A DNA stretch of 64,000 nucleotides. Source: Incumbomyces delicatus. Lineage: Eukaryota > Ascomycota > Eurotiomycetes > Chaetothyriales > Trichomeriaceae. The stretch is taken from the NCBI GenBank assembly GCA_017655985.1, contig JACJVS010000002.1, positions 5,111,001 to 5,175,000 of the forward strand, in the 5' to 3' direction. This document shows, piece after piece, positions 32,972 through 44,419 of the stretch (its first letter is position 1; the number at the start of each line of letters is the position of its first letter). Below the pieces are notes generated by a model. That model saw nothing but the letters and a program-made list of their open reading frames with translations, made no database searches and was not told where the DNA came from. The position numbers and the translations under genes were made by a program.

Positions 32972-35012
32972 ATGTGGGTTCGCGCAAACGTCTTAGTGAA
33001 GCATATTTACGATTTAATGGAGATGTTACGGGCCTCGATCTTGCGGCCCTTCGTGCTCAAGGGCATGAAGCTGAATTAGAGCGGTCATTTTCCTGGCTCG
33101 GAGCGACTGGTCTTGCCTTCAGGTATGTCTGGTCCGAAATCTGTCTTCAGCGGAAGACCTTGACTGACGCTTGTTACAGTATCACCAATTTGTGGCCCAC
33201 TTACGCGTCCTGCTTTGGACTCGTGTTGGCCCTGGGAGGTGCCCAAACTGCAGTTTTTGGGGTCATGCTGTCTGCTACAGCCCAATGGATTGTGCTTTTG
33301 GGTCTGGCTGAGCTTTGTTCAGCTATGCCTTCATCTGGAGTGAGGATTGTTTCTTCACAATCCCGTTTAGATACTTGCTGACCATTTCTCATCAGGGTCA
33401 GTACCACTTCACCTACATCATCGCACCTGAGAAGAGCAGGAAATTCGGTGCATACATGGTCGGAGTTATGAATGTGATAGCCACAACAAGCTCAGGGACT
33501 AATTTTACAGCAATTTCAGCTTTGGCCTTTTCACTTTCTGGGCCCCAGAATTTGCCGCAAAGCAATGGCAAGTATATTTGGTTTACTTGCTGGTGATTCT
33601 GCTCACTTGTGAGTTATGACTTGTCCACCACGGCTGTCTTCACGATGCAACTGACCCATCATAGTGCTACCAGTGCTCCTGGTTCCTCATAAATACATCG
33701 ATCAATTGACCAAGAGCTCAATGTCTCTATCTCTCATTGGATTTGTCATGGTAACGCTTATCTGCCTCATCATGTGTAGATGCCAATATCAACCAGGCTC
33801 ATTTATCACCAGCAATCAAAGCATCAGCGGTTGGCCCACAGGCGTGGGATGGCTCATGGGCATTGGAGTGGGAGAGTACTGCTTTGCGGGTACTGGAGCT
33901 GTCACACATATTGCTGAAGAGATCCCGATGGCTGGTCGAAGTAACCTCAAGTCATGTAAGTTGATTCAAACTTGCCTATACCTCTACCTTGAAGACGACC
34001 TATCAGGATTGGGAGCACTAATCAAAAATCAGAAACTTGACTACGATAATTAGAGTTTAAACAGCAATCCCATAGATACTTGCCATGTCATTCTGCATTC
34101 AAGACCTTGAAAAATTCCAAGCGTCATCGCTTCCAAGCGTGGAGGTATTCTACCAAGCGGCCGGAAGCAAACCTGTTGCGACCTTCTTACAGGCCTATCT
34201 GACATTCCTCGATTATAGTGAGTTCAATATTTTCTGAAAGCTCGTGACGTTTGATCCGGAGTTAATTCTTTTCGCTGCAGCATGTGTCCCAAGCCAATGG
34301 ATTACTTGTAGTCGCATTACCTAGGCCTTTGCGCGAGATGTAAGTACAAGTAATTTCTAATTCGCCGACCTGCTTGCACTATTTCTGTCACTTTTGCTGA
34401 TCGAGGTCTTCGACAGCATGGGCTTCCGTATTCGGATTACTGGAGAGTGGTGAGCAAGATATACGAACATCCCATCCGAACAATGTTTCTATCAGCTGCT
34501 TTCTGTGCAATCTACGGCGGCTTGCTTTATGTCGCCAGCACAGCTACATACAAACTCTATCATCAATACCGCAATCATCTTGCTCAACTTGACATTTGTT
34601 GTTCCATAGGCTATTTTGCTTGTCCACGGACATTCGCGTCTGCCTGACCGTCCTTTCAGCCTGGGTCGGTGTGTATATGCTGTAAACGCATTTTCAGTGG
34701 GTTGGTTGATTGTTTCGGGAGTTTTCTTCTGTTTCCCCAACACGAATCCAACGACATTGGGGTCCATGAATTTAGTGAGTGCTATATTGACATGTTGTAA
34801 CACCTTAGCTGATAAACAGCAGCAATGCCATTGTCTCGACTGGCATCGCCATCATAGTGACTCTTCTCTACTTAGGGAGAAGGAAATTTGCGGGCCCAAA
34901 GATCGACAAGGAATCGTTGAATACTCGAAACCTATCCATTGCTCCCGCCTCCCGCTTCGGATCTTTCGCTCATTCTCGAAATGCATCACGAAATATATCC
35001 TTGAGTCAGTAG
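32972..35012 (+). pseudogene. GABA/amino-acid permease (APC superfamily), broken
   Basis: The family pattern is continuous but interrupted. Intact stretches include ELERSFSWLGATGLAFS, NLWPTYASCFGLVLALGGAQ, LPHK-type VLLVPHKYIDQLTKSSMS, SISGWPTGVGWLMGIGVGEY, GAVTHIAEEIPMAGRS, MSFCIQDLEKF and a C-terminal FAGPKIDKESLN, with at least six fungal introns between them. Lesions: a one-base loss near 33540, loss of about three codons in NVIA-TTSSG, TAG for the Trp of RIT-W-AFARD at 34322-34324, a one-base gain near 34556, and TAG for the Gln of VVP-Q-AILL at 34607-34609. The ATG at 32972 is also out of phase with the body. Both stops fit C-to-T change at CpA. Confidence 0.85.
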
Positions 35013-36841
35013 ACTCTACCCCAGACTGCACAGTGGTACAAAATGTAAGACAGGACGATCTATACCTCGTGCCGCCGATTGGTAATTGAATGTATGTCAT
35101 ATTCGAAAGCTTGATATTTCGGCGACTTGACATTCCTGTCAAGGTTGCCTAACGACCGGAAGCGCTACTTATTGTCCATAGCTCATGCTATAGCGATGGG
35201 CTTTTCGATAATGTTAGCAAGGGTACTATAAATGATGATCAATATGTGCAACGCGGAATGGTATACTCTTCGACATTCCCGTATCTCCTCTACGCGAGTC
35301 TCTAGCCACTGCCTTGAGGCACTAGCTGTAAGCTTGTGCTGAAACTGTACCAGGCGCACCAGGCCGCACAACTTTATGCCGTACCCCTTCCCAGGGGAGG
35401 GAGGAAGTCTGTTTGTGCTGCCCTCGTATTCACAAAAAGAAGGCGTTTAACCAAAGTCTCGTGCTCAAAGGGAATCGTCAAAACAGTCTGGTAATAGAGT
35501 CCTAGATAGAATGGAACATTTGAAGCTTTATATTCTCTGTTATCCTTGTACTGATGTCCTAGGTGCAAATGTCTTTACACGTAACGTACTTCTTGCAAAA
35601 GTCCTATCGAAGGTTAAGGTAGGTATTATCAGCCACAGGGCTTTTGCTGCAGAAAAGAGTCGAAGTTAGAATATCTCGCGTGTATGCAATCACGATATTT
35701 CGCCTGTTATAGGGATAGTCGTCACGATCAAGTTTTCTTTCCTGCAACCACATGTCAGGCAAAGAATTATTGGACCTCAACTGGAAATTCCCGGTGTTGA
35801 AAGAATGAACACTATGATCCGTAATAATTCTGAAGTAAACCACAGGAACACCAACCTAGTGGACGACTGTGGCTCACAACACTCTCAGTCAAGGAGTAAG
35901 GACCACAAAATGGAGCTTGATTTTGGCCTGGTCCACTGTCCCATTCGATAGCATCATCAAGTCTGTCCGCTGTTACGTCTCTACAAGTAGTATGCGATTG
36001 CTATTGAACACTTACATGATAATATTACTGCTCGGCCCCTTGAGACGCTTTCGTGGGCAACCCGAATAGTCATCGTCGCTGAAGTCTTTTCGACGTAGCA
36101 CAACTATCACAAATTACTGTCCCGGAACGAGCTTATGCCTGATCAACCGTGACGTTAGTCGATCGTGAAAACAGATTGTGGCCAATCTCGCCTCAACCTG
36201 ACGGTGGGGAATCCGATACAGAAAGCCGTTGCCTATGTACGTGCCTCGAGGGCTGGACGTCGTCCAAAATTGCCAAGCAACTGCGACTCTCCTTTAGGTA
36301 GTTACGTTAGGTACTTAAGTGCCTAAGCTAACAGTAGTGTCGAGCAGATGTCTAGGTGCCCAAAGAGCTATCAATTTCCAAAGTCGGCCTGCCATCATAT
36401 CCTAAGAAGCTTGCGCTACGCACTGCAGCAGCTTGTCTTCGATTGAGTTAACTGAGCTTTATTCGCGAGGTTGAAACTTGCTCTATTGCTCGTGGTCGGG
36501 CTTGGTGACCTTTCGACCGCATCAAAAGAGTTGGGTGACCTTATCTGCTGGACTAGGAAGGTTAAGCGCCATCTACAAAACAAACATGGATCCTTGTTAC
36601 AATACCCGTTTCTATGATCACCTAGGTGCGGCCAAATTGAATTTTGTGAAGTACCATAACGCGTCTAGCTAAGTCCAGACCAGCTTCGGACAGCGTAAAG
36701 AGCCAAGAGACCTTCACGCCGATTTCAGACATTTATTGAATTGTTTTCCCCGCTAGCGTTGAGCTTCCTAGGTGTTGGCTCTACCAAAGGCGCTTTATCT
36801 TTCCTCATCAACACCATCACCCATCCAACCACCTCAGTACC
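35013..36841. other. Intergenic; no gene seen
   Basis: No supported coding region; AT-richer than the left half. Confidence 0.5.
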
Positions 36842-38125
36842 ATGGAAGATAAGCGCATTGTCGTCATCGGGTGAGTGATAGGAACGAGTCTTGTATTGAA
36901 CGGCTCGATGCTCCCTGGTAGAGAAAGTCGTCCTCGAGCAATAACTACTGACCCATCCAGTGCTGGTGTTGCTGGTCTCACAACAGCTTTGCTCCTATCA
37001 AGGAATTCGCGGAACAAATTAACTGTTGCCGCGAAGCACATGCCTGGCGACTATGATGTCGAGTACGCCTCTCCTTGGGCAGGGGCGAATTACATGCCGT
37101 AAGTGCTACATTTGGTGCCCATCCTATTCTCGACTAAAATACATAGTGTATCCTTGAATGGCACAGCAGCAGCCGAATGGGACAAGAATACTTGGCCTTA
37201 CCTTGAAGACCTGGCCCGCAACCATCCAGAAGCAGGTGTACACTTTCAGGAGTGTAGGATTCTCACTCGTCGCAAAGATACAGGTTCAGCGACAGCCAAG
37301 TGGTTTGCAGATCTGTTGAGTCCGAATCCTTGGTGGAGTAGTGTAGTCCCAAAGGTAAGCACAGCCCCTCTAGCTTCCAGTATCGCCCGCTCATGCGTGT
37401 TGCAGTTCCGCTTGCTGTTGCAGTCTGAGCTCCCAAGTGACATGGATCACGGAACATGCTTCACGTCTGTGTGCATCAACACCGCCATCTATTTACCATG
37501 GCTGCTGTCGCAATGCCTAAAGCAAGGCGTTGTATTTAAACGCGGGATATTTCAACATATCAGCCAAGCGGCCGAGGCCGGTGTGCACCATAGTGGCAAG
37601 TCGGCTGATTTGGTTGTTAACTGCACAGGCTTGGGAGCGCGAAGTCTTGGTGGTGTTGAGGACCAGTCGGTACATCCCGCCCGAGGGCAAATCGTGGTTG
37701 TGCGGAATGAAGCGCCTTGGATGTACTCGACTTCGGGCACTGACGACGGTTCCGACGAAGCTTGTTACATCATGACTAGAGCAGCTGGTGGTGGGACAAT
37801 CCTGGGCGGTTGTTACCAGAGGGATAGATGGGAATCACAGCCAGATCCGGGCTTGGCTATTCGAATGATGGAACGGTGCATTAGAGCCTGTCCAGCATTG
37901 ACTAACGGGAAGGGTGTAGACCATCTCGATATCATCAGGCACGGTGTCGGACTGCGGCCAGTTCGGGAGGGTGGTGCAAGGATTGAGCTCGAATATGTGG
38001 GGGAGATCCCTGTGGTTCATCTCTATGGAACTGGAGGGGCGGGCTACCAGTGCTCGTATGGTAGCTCACTCTCGGCCATCAAACTTGTGGATCAAGCCTT
38101 TGCAAACGGTAAACCGAAGCTTTAG
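36842..38125 (+). CDS. D-amino acid oxidase, FAD-dependent
   Basis: Four exons, 36842-36870, 36961-37098, 37147-37354 and 37406-38125, with introns of 90, 48 and 51 nt, give 364 residues in frame, the normal size. The N-terminus reads VVIGAGVAGLTTALLL (FAD-binding GxGxxG). NCTGLGARSLGG, the substrate-site block GLRPVREGG and the family signature VVHLYGTGGAGYQCSYG are all present. It oxidises neutral or basic D-amino acids to 2-oxo acids through an imino acid, releasing H2O2 and ammonia. The protein ends KPKL; PKL is an acceptable peroxisomal PTS1 signal, which fits an H2O2-producing oxidase. Its imine product is the kind of compound RidA hydrolyses; a RidA gene lies 5 kb away. Confidence 0.92.
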
Positions 38126-38440
38126 CCATAACAACCATCACTGAAAATTTTCGCGAGATGAGCATGTCGCAAGTTCTATGTTTATAGGAATCCGTTTAGT
38201 ATCGTGGATCTTGTACCGAAGAACATCTCGTCATTTGTTTGAGGGGATTCTGGGATCGACCTCATTTGCTCAGCACTTTGCCTCTCTCCAGTGTGAGATC
38301 CATAAGACAGCTGCACATTTATCGTAGCCTAGTTTGAATCTTGTCTCTAGGTGGCTGTATATAGACTTCTTACTGTGTATAGTATCTGAACAGTAGAGGA
38401 AGGAAAACAGCAAGCACACGTAGGTCCAGGCCATGCTTGA
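38126..38440. other. Convergent 3' intergenic region
   Basis: Separates the 3' ends of the oxidase and the hydrolase; nothing else seen. Confidence 0.6.
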
Positions 38441-39593
38441 TCATGGTTTTGACCAGGCTCGTCCGACAAACTTGAGCCCTTCCGCTAACCATGGGGTGTG
38501 GATCGAGGCTTCTCCATCGAAGCCATGATCTCCCGGTTGTGTTGTGAAGAATATCCTTGCTTTACTCCGACACTCTCTCAGTCTCTTGATAAAAGCTTTA
38601 GACCCTGTAACCGGTACGACAGAGTCCTCCTCGCCGTGAAAGATGAACATGGGTAGGAGTAAATTCCCGTCCGTGGGGCCTTCAGCGTATTCAATATTGT
38701 CCAACCCATCAAATGGAAAATAGCAAATATTGTCTTCGCCAAAAAATTCGTGGAACCTCCCGTTTTGAACGATGGCAAAAGACAGCTCAAGACGCTCCGG
38801 TGGTTCACAATAACTGAAGAACTTGGGGTATCCCTGGCTTTGACACAACTCTGCTTGGCTTTGTAGATGCCGTTCGACCACGGCATTGGGACGATTTGGA
38901 ACTCCCAATATCGGCTTTGCAAAACTTTTGGTGAAGAAATCCGATCTTAGGTCAACCATCGGGTAAGCAGCTATCACACCTTGGACTTGGCGGGGATAAC
39001 TAAGTGCAAGACTCAACGCAAGTCCACCTCCTGTCAATTGTTAGATCTTTGTATTCCTTCTTTTCACATTGTAGAATTAGAACCACTTGCCTGCACTCTC
39101 TCCACTGACCAGAACGCGATTGAGATCTATCCGAAGCTCAGAAAACCCATGCTCTTCCAAAACACGATCGGCACTTCCCTTTTGCAACCAACTCCAGAAA
39201 TCACTGATATCCTCTAATATCTCCTTGCCGGTGACTTCGGGTAACAATCGATAATTTGGACATATGAGGATAGCTTGATTTGCTGTAGCATACTCAAGAA
39301 GCCAATCCGAAAACCAAAGAGTATAAAGGCTTGACCCAGTGACCTAAAGCCCGTTAGGGATTATGTCCTTGTTGAGATGTGAGAAGTAGACATACCAGAT
39401 AGCCGCCGTGGATTCTTACGATTACTGGCGCCAAATGGTCCTGACATTCTATTGAGTCAGGGATCAGCACATCTACACAGATGCCGTCGTGGTCCTTTTG
39501 AGGAAATTTGAAGAACGAACGGAGTTTATGAAACTGGGAATACTTGTCGACGTTCAGGTGGAGACCAGTGAAGTCGTTAGATTGAAGACTCAT
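38441..39593 (-). CDS. Alpha/beta hydrolase (hormone-sensitive-lipase-like esterase)
   Basis: Three exons, 39593-39396, 39343-39091 and 39030-38441, give 346 residues. The first intron (52 nt) is GT-AG; the second (39031-39090) has a GCAAGT donor, the known GC-AG class, and is needed to make the nucleophile elbow GESAGGGLAL. An HGG oxyanion motif occurs in VRIHGGYLV, the acid in HGEEDSVVPV and the base His in PGDHGFDGE. No signal peptide, so probably cytosolic. Substrate unknown; such enzymes often cleave esters or lactones in catabolic or secondary-metabolite gene groups. The gene appears intact, unlike its downstream neighbour. Confidence 0.85.
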
Positions 39594-39906
39594 TGTTCAG
39601 CGAATCAGTGGAATCGTGGCTAGCAAGCGCGGAAACAACGTTAGATGTCATCCAGGAATTTGTAGTGACACTGTACCTTCCTATTCAGGTAACAATTTTC
39701 AACGCATCTCCGCAATATTTGGTTGTTCTTCTAAATCGTATTGTTGTGTGCACGGAGAGAGGACTAAGAGGAATCCCACTACCCTAGCCTACTAAACATC
39801 TCAATGGCCGACAATCCTCATTCTAAAATACGACTAGCAGTGGAAGTGTGAACTGACAAGATTGTCATCAATTGTGAGGGGTAAAAAGCCATAGTGTGAT
39901 CTTTCG
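39594..39906. other. Intergenic
   Basis: Nothing seen; likely promoter of the hydrolase. Confidence 0.6.
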
Positions 39907-41364
39907 TCACTGTTTGCTACTGGAGAGTACATCGTTATAGATCAACCTCTCCACCGTTTCCGAACACTCTAGCACTCTCAGATCTACGAGATTTTGTGTT
40001 AGTATGAACTCTTTGTAGCATGAATAATTTAGAGATTTGTACGTAACGTACCTCCATATGGCATAATTTGAGACGCACCAATACCATTTTGACGATCAGC
40101 GAACCAGAACAGATTTGGTACGCCTTCCCAGGACGGACTTCCAGCAGCCCTACCCCAAGGAGTCTTCTGATGGCTCAATGAGAATGTAAGACCCCATCCT
40201 TCAGTGAGGCCTTCCGGCATTGGAACAAGTGGTGTTGAATTCGCAAGTTCTGGTACTGCAGCTGGCGTGTACTCGTTACAATCTCGGGGTAGATCTGGGA
40301 TTTGGTCCGTGAACATTTCGCAGTTTTATTAGGACTCCACTACTCGTACTGCTCAATTTCTTTCAGTAATACCTTCCACAGTTTCAGGCTGAAGGATCCG
40401 AATTCCACTCTTAGGTTCTGTGCCACTGTTGAGCAACGTTGATATAATCCCTAGGATCTGAGTTCAACTTCATACCCATTTCATGCAGTGGAGAACTCAC
40501 TACAGAGATCCGCCGGCTGTCCAAAACACCCGCCTCCGCCCATGCAGTATCCATCCTGCTGAGCGTTTTTGACAAGCAAAGGCTAGCGGACGATATGATC
40601 TCTCAGGCTCAAAGAGCCATCTGGTGCGCGTTGATGCATAAAGGCAAGCTTCGACATCTTCGACCTATCGGGAAAGAAAGAGATACTTTGGATATTCAGT
40701 GGTCCCAGAATGTATTGGCGAAAATATTGCTCTAGAGACATGTTGGAAATTCTCTCCACCAGTACTCCTGCCCAGTCGACAGAAGTCCCATACTGAAACT
40801 TGGTTCCAGGCTGGTTCACCAATGGTCTTGACAAAACATCGTCGGCGATTCCCGAGAAGTCTTGAATGCCAACAGGCCTCGCCCCTCTGAGTATTTGGGA
40901 TCCTCAAAGGCATACCCAAATCCGGCTGAAAAGGTGAACATGAATTCTATGAGGTCGAGAACGTGCTTACCAGTATGATTTAGCAGCATCTTAAGGGTGA
41001 TCCTTCGATGCTTGTCATGCAACTCAAGAACGCCATGCGCATGTCGGGTCAACACCTTCACATCGCCAAGCTCAGGGGCGATCCTTTCCACAGCGTCCGG
41101 GTCATCGAGCCCAATTCGTCCTTGTTCCACCAACTGCATACATCCAATCCCGGTAATAAGCTTCGTACAAGAAGCTAAGTAAAAGATCGTCTCCAAGGTC
41201 ATGGGATAGCCCATACCCAAACCTAGGGAACCAGAAGCATGGCCGAATGCTTCACCCGACGCATTAACGGCAGCATATATGAGGCCTGGTATTGACGGAC
41301 TGGTACCACTGGTTGCTTGATCTAATTCGTCGCGGATCTTATTCGAAGTCTCGAGGGAAATCAT
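39907..41364 (-). pseudogene. Serine beta-lactamase/transesterase-type hydrolase, broken
   Basis: From the ATG at 41364 the family pattern is clear: ASCTKLITG carries the Ser-x-x-Lys active site, then LLNHT-AGFGYAFEDP, QPGTKFQYGTSVDWAG (Tyr motif), GGGGCFGQPADLC, WGRAAGSPSWEGVPNLFWF and a C-terminal PYGDLRVLE exon ending at 39907. Lesions: one base missing near 40885 (after DPKYSEG, where the family continues ARPVG), TAG at 40583-40585 after RDHIVR, and a destroyed 3' splice acceptor near 40330 (CTGCG where CTGCAG is expected). Family members are esterases, beta-lactam hydrolases or acyltransferases such as LovD; this copy cannot make a full protein. Confidence 0.82.
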
Positions 41365-41799
41365 TGTGAAGAGTCGTGCGGCTCACTGATTAGCTGCAGA
41401 TGGACCTGGTATTTGACAAACGCCTTTGTCCACTGATTTAGATATTGCCCAGCCTGGCCTCTTTCCGGATCAAGCAGGTGACTTATTTTGGTTCTGTTAA
41501 GAATCCACCCATTGATTGGATCCGCCAAGCCCCGACTTACCAGTTGGGCCAAATTATTCTTTCGATTATCAGTCAATTACGATACGCTTCTCAATGGAAT
41601 CATCCTTGGATCATGACACTAACGCTCCTTTCCACAAGCAGACCCTTTCTCGTTAACCAAGTCTGAACAGTTGGAACTCTACATACAATAATATTTAGAG
41701 GATTGTAGAGCAGCAACATTACCAATCTATCCTCTTTCAGTTCGGCTGCCATGCATAACAAGTTCGTTCTATCTAGACGCCAGCTCAAGATATCTCTAT
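41365..41799. other. Intergenic between two relics
   Basis: No coding pattern seen. Confidence 0.5.
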
Positions 41800-42626
41800 T
41801 TAGAAGTCCTTTTTCATGTTGCGATACGGATTATTTGGATCTTTCTCCTCTTCCTCTGCTGAAGGAATTGTTTTGCGCGCTCGACACGGAGATCCTACAG
41901 CCACCGAGAAGGGCGGGTATCTTTCGTGACGACAGATCCTGCGCCAATTGTACTTCCCTCGCCAATGGTGACGCCTGGTAGGATGATAACATTACCTCCT
42001 ATCTAACAATCATCACCAATACGGACGGGATGGCCAAACTCCACAAACTTGCGGCGTGATAATACGCTGGTTTCGTGACCCGCGGTGTAGATACAGACGC
42101 CCGGCCCCATTTGCACTCTATTGCCAATGATCACTAGACTTGTATCCAAGATCGTCAAGCTTTGATTTTAAATGTCAAAATCCTTTCACAGTCCGCATCT
42201 AAGAGTGATATAACTCACTTAAAGTTAATGGAGCAATCATCGCCAATGACGATGTTGCAGCCGTAATCGTGGTTAAAAGGAGGTTCAATCAATGAACCTT
42301 TTCCAACCTTGCCCACGACGTTTTGGAGGAGCCCTAGTCGAGCCTCAAAAATCTGATCGGCAGTGATTGTCCTTGGAGACCACTTGTTGTAATCTTCAGC
42401 GGCTCCTCTGCAGCGAAATCTTCCTTGGACGAGTTTTGGATTATTGGGGTTATAACTGGTTTAGTTCGGAGCGGATTAGACCTTGAGTGCTTGGAGTCTC
42501 TTGTAGTTTTCACGAGTTCACTTACAGCATGCCAGAAATCATCTCTTCATATTCATCGCACCACGGTGTATGATTGAGGCCGCGGGCGATCTCAATGATC
42601 TCCTTATTCTTCTGGGTGACTGCCAT
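41800..42626 (-). pseudogene. Maltose/galactoside-type O-acetyltransferase (left-handed beta-helix), broken
   Basis: The gene starts at 42626 (MAVTQKNKEIIEIARGLNHT), then TPWCDEYEEMISGML, an intron (42456-42525), YNPNNPKL, the hexapeptide region YGCNIVIGDDCSINFN, a second intron, LTILDTSLVIIGNRVQMGPG and a His-containing TAGHETS. Lesions: TAG for the Trp of GDDC-W-IGGN at 42003-42005, and one base lost near 41910 where KD-IPPFSVAVGSP should follow VVTKD. The C-terminus after the frameshift is still readable (EEEEKDPNNPYRNMKKDF). The intact enzyme would transfer acetyl from acetyl-CoA to a sugar or small alcohol. Confidence 0.82.
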
Positions 42627-43064
42627 CTTGGACGCCCCGGTGGGGAAAAGTTGTATCGGCACAAAAACTTCTTGAGTTTGAGAGCTTCTGAACAGAATGA
42701 CAATTTGCGGGACGCGGTAAAGGCGCCTCCTTTAGCAATGAAATGGGACCGAAAACTTTTTGGCTCTCACCTGCCTAGTTGGGTAACACTTTTTGGTGGT
42801 GAAATATTATTAAAGTTTGGACATCGGGCATCTTAACTCTTTGGAACTGTCCTGAATCTCGCCACTCCCTTACGGCTTAACCCAAACGGCATTTGAGACG
42901 CTGGATCTCCCTCTAAGTTGAAAGGCTCTGACACGATGCGATGGTACCTTGAAGATGGCCGTTGTATACACAAAGCAACAAATGATTCGCCTAGGATTTT
43001 ATTCGCGGGCACCAGTTCCAGGTGACATGGGAAACCTTCTCCACTGAATTTCGAGGAGACACAC
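42627..43064. other. Intergenic between acetyltransferase and RidA relics
   Basis: No coding pattern seen. Confidence 0.5.
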
Positions 43065-43516
43065 TCAGATCACAGTCGCCATCTCATAGCACAATATCGT
43101 GGAAGATAACTCCTCTGCTGCGATCTCAGCACTTATAACCTCAACGTTAATACGTGCCACGATGACTGTACACCAGGCGGCGTATGTCCTGGATATATTT
43201 TCTTAAAGGTTTCCTGCATAACCGTCTCATCTTCCGCCTTCGTCAGGTAGCTGACAAACTTGTATGCCTGCCGCAGACCCTCTTTTGCGCCGGCATGCTT
43301 TAGTGCTGCGTCCAAACAATTAAAGACTGCTTCAAACTCGTGCTCAGGACTGTCATAGATCAGCTTTCCAGTCCGCAGGTCGAGTCCGATATGGCCAGTG
43401 GTGAACACGAGAGATGTAGCAGGAGAGACAGGGACTGTGGCTGTTGTGGAATAGGAGGCAGGCTTGAGAAGGTCACCGACAGGATTGGGAAGGTTGGCGT
43501 ATTCAACCCGCGACAT
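43065..43516 (-). pseudogene. RidA/YjgF-family enamine/imine deaminase, single frameshift near its C-terminus
   Basis: The ATG at 43516 starts MSRVEYANLPNPVGDLLKPA; VFTTGHIGLDLRTGKLIYDS and AYKFVSYLTKAEDETVMQE are typical of fungal RidA. After YPGHTPP the open frame ends at 43133 with an atypical tail (127 residues). Shifting one base near 43175 gives PP-W-CTVIVARINVEVISAEIAAEE, which is the expected RidA C-terminal strand, running to a stop at 43065. So one base seems lost here. RidA hydrolyses reactive imines made by PLP enzymes and amino acid oxidases, which fits the neighbouring oxidase and transaminase. A sequencing error would make this a normal gene. Confidence 0.75.
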
Positions 43517-44419
43517 CGTCGTTGTGTCAACTTGAACTGTGTTGTTAGAAAGCTCAAGTAACAGGTGAAAGTGGCATAATAATGTTACTGCCATGTAAAT
43601 GCTAAATCGCTCCTAAATAAATCTGTTTCTCATCCTTTCGTCCCACTTTCTAGTTTTGGCAAAATGCGCCTTCGCTTCCAGAGACGTTTTGTGGGCTTGC
43701 GTTCAAGGATTTGTGAGCGTCAACGACATGACAGGATCGGAAAAAGGAGTGTAAACACATGTCAGTTGACCCGATGCTCCCCTTTTCGGCTATATGATGC
43801 GAGAAGTTGCCGCCGAGCCTGCAAATTCTGGGAAGTGACTCTATAGACGCGGTACGATTCGCAGAGGCAAAAATCAATTAGCAGCTTCTGTTAGGACTGG
43901 ATGAGTGTGAGCTCAGTTCACCAGGAAACAGTGAATAAAGGTCTTAAAAGATCCGAAGGTCTGTCAATCATATCGTCTGTATGTACAAAGGGTGGATATG
44001 TTATTTCCTTGAATTGTATCTATGGCGAAGAGATTTTCAAATGGTCTTGTCCCGCAGTGGCAGCCGACTCTTCGTGCAACAACTTCAAAGGAGGGTTTGG
44101 AGCTTCTATGCTGGAGTCCACAATGGTCGGGCGAATGAAATAGTGACATAGGTTAAAATGAGAATAAGCGGAGGCCTAGCAGTGTTCTCTAGGTACGAAA
44201 CCAGTTATTGATTATGTGTTTCCATGAATGCGCAGAACAAGATGGTCACATAGCGTGAACCACAGAGAATCGTGTGAACTGTAGTTTAACAATAGAAAAT
44301 GTTTCCCGCAAATGGTAGTGCTGAAATCATCGCATTCTAAAAAGTTGGTCCTTCCAAATTTTCCTTTGCAACGGCTATAGTTGCGCCCGTGGCGGTTCTG
44401 CTTCTGACGCAGGTGGTAT
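43517..44419. other. Intergenic
   Basis: No gene recognised between RidA and the transaminase; both are on the minus strand. Confidence 0.55.
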
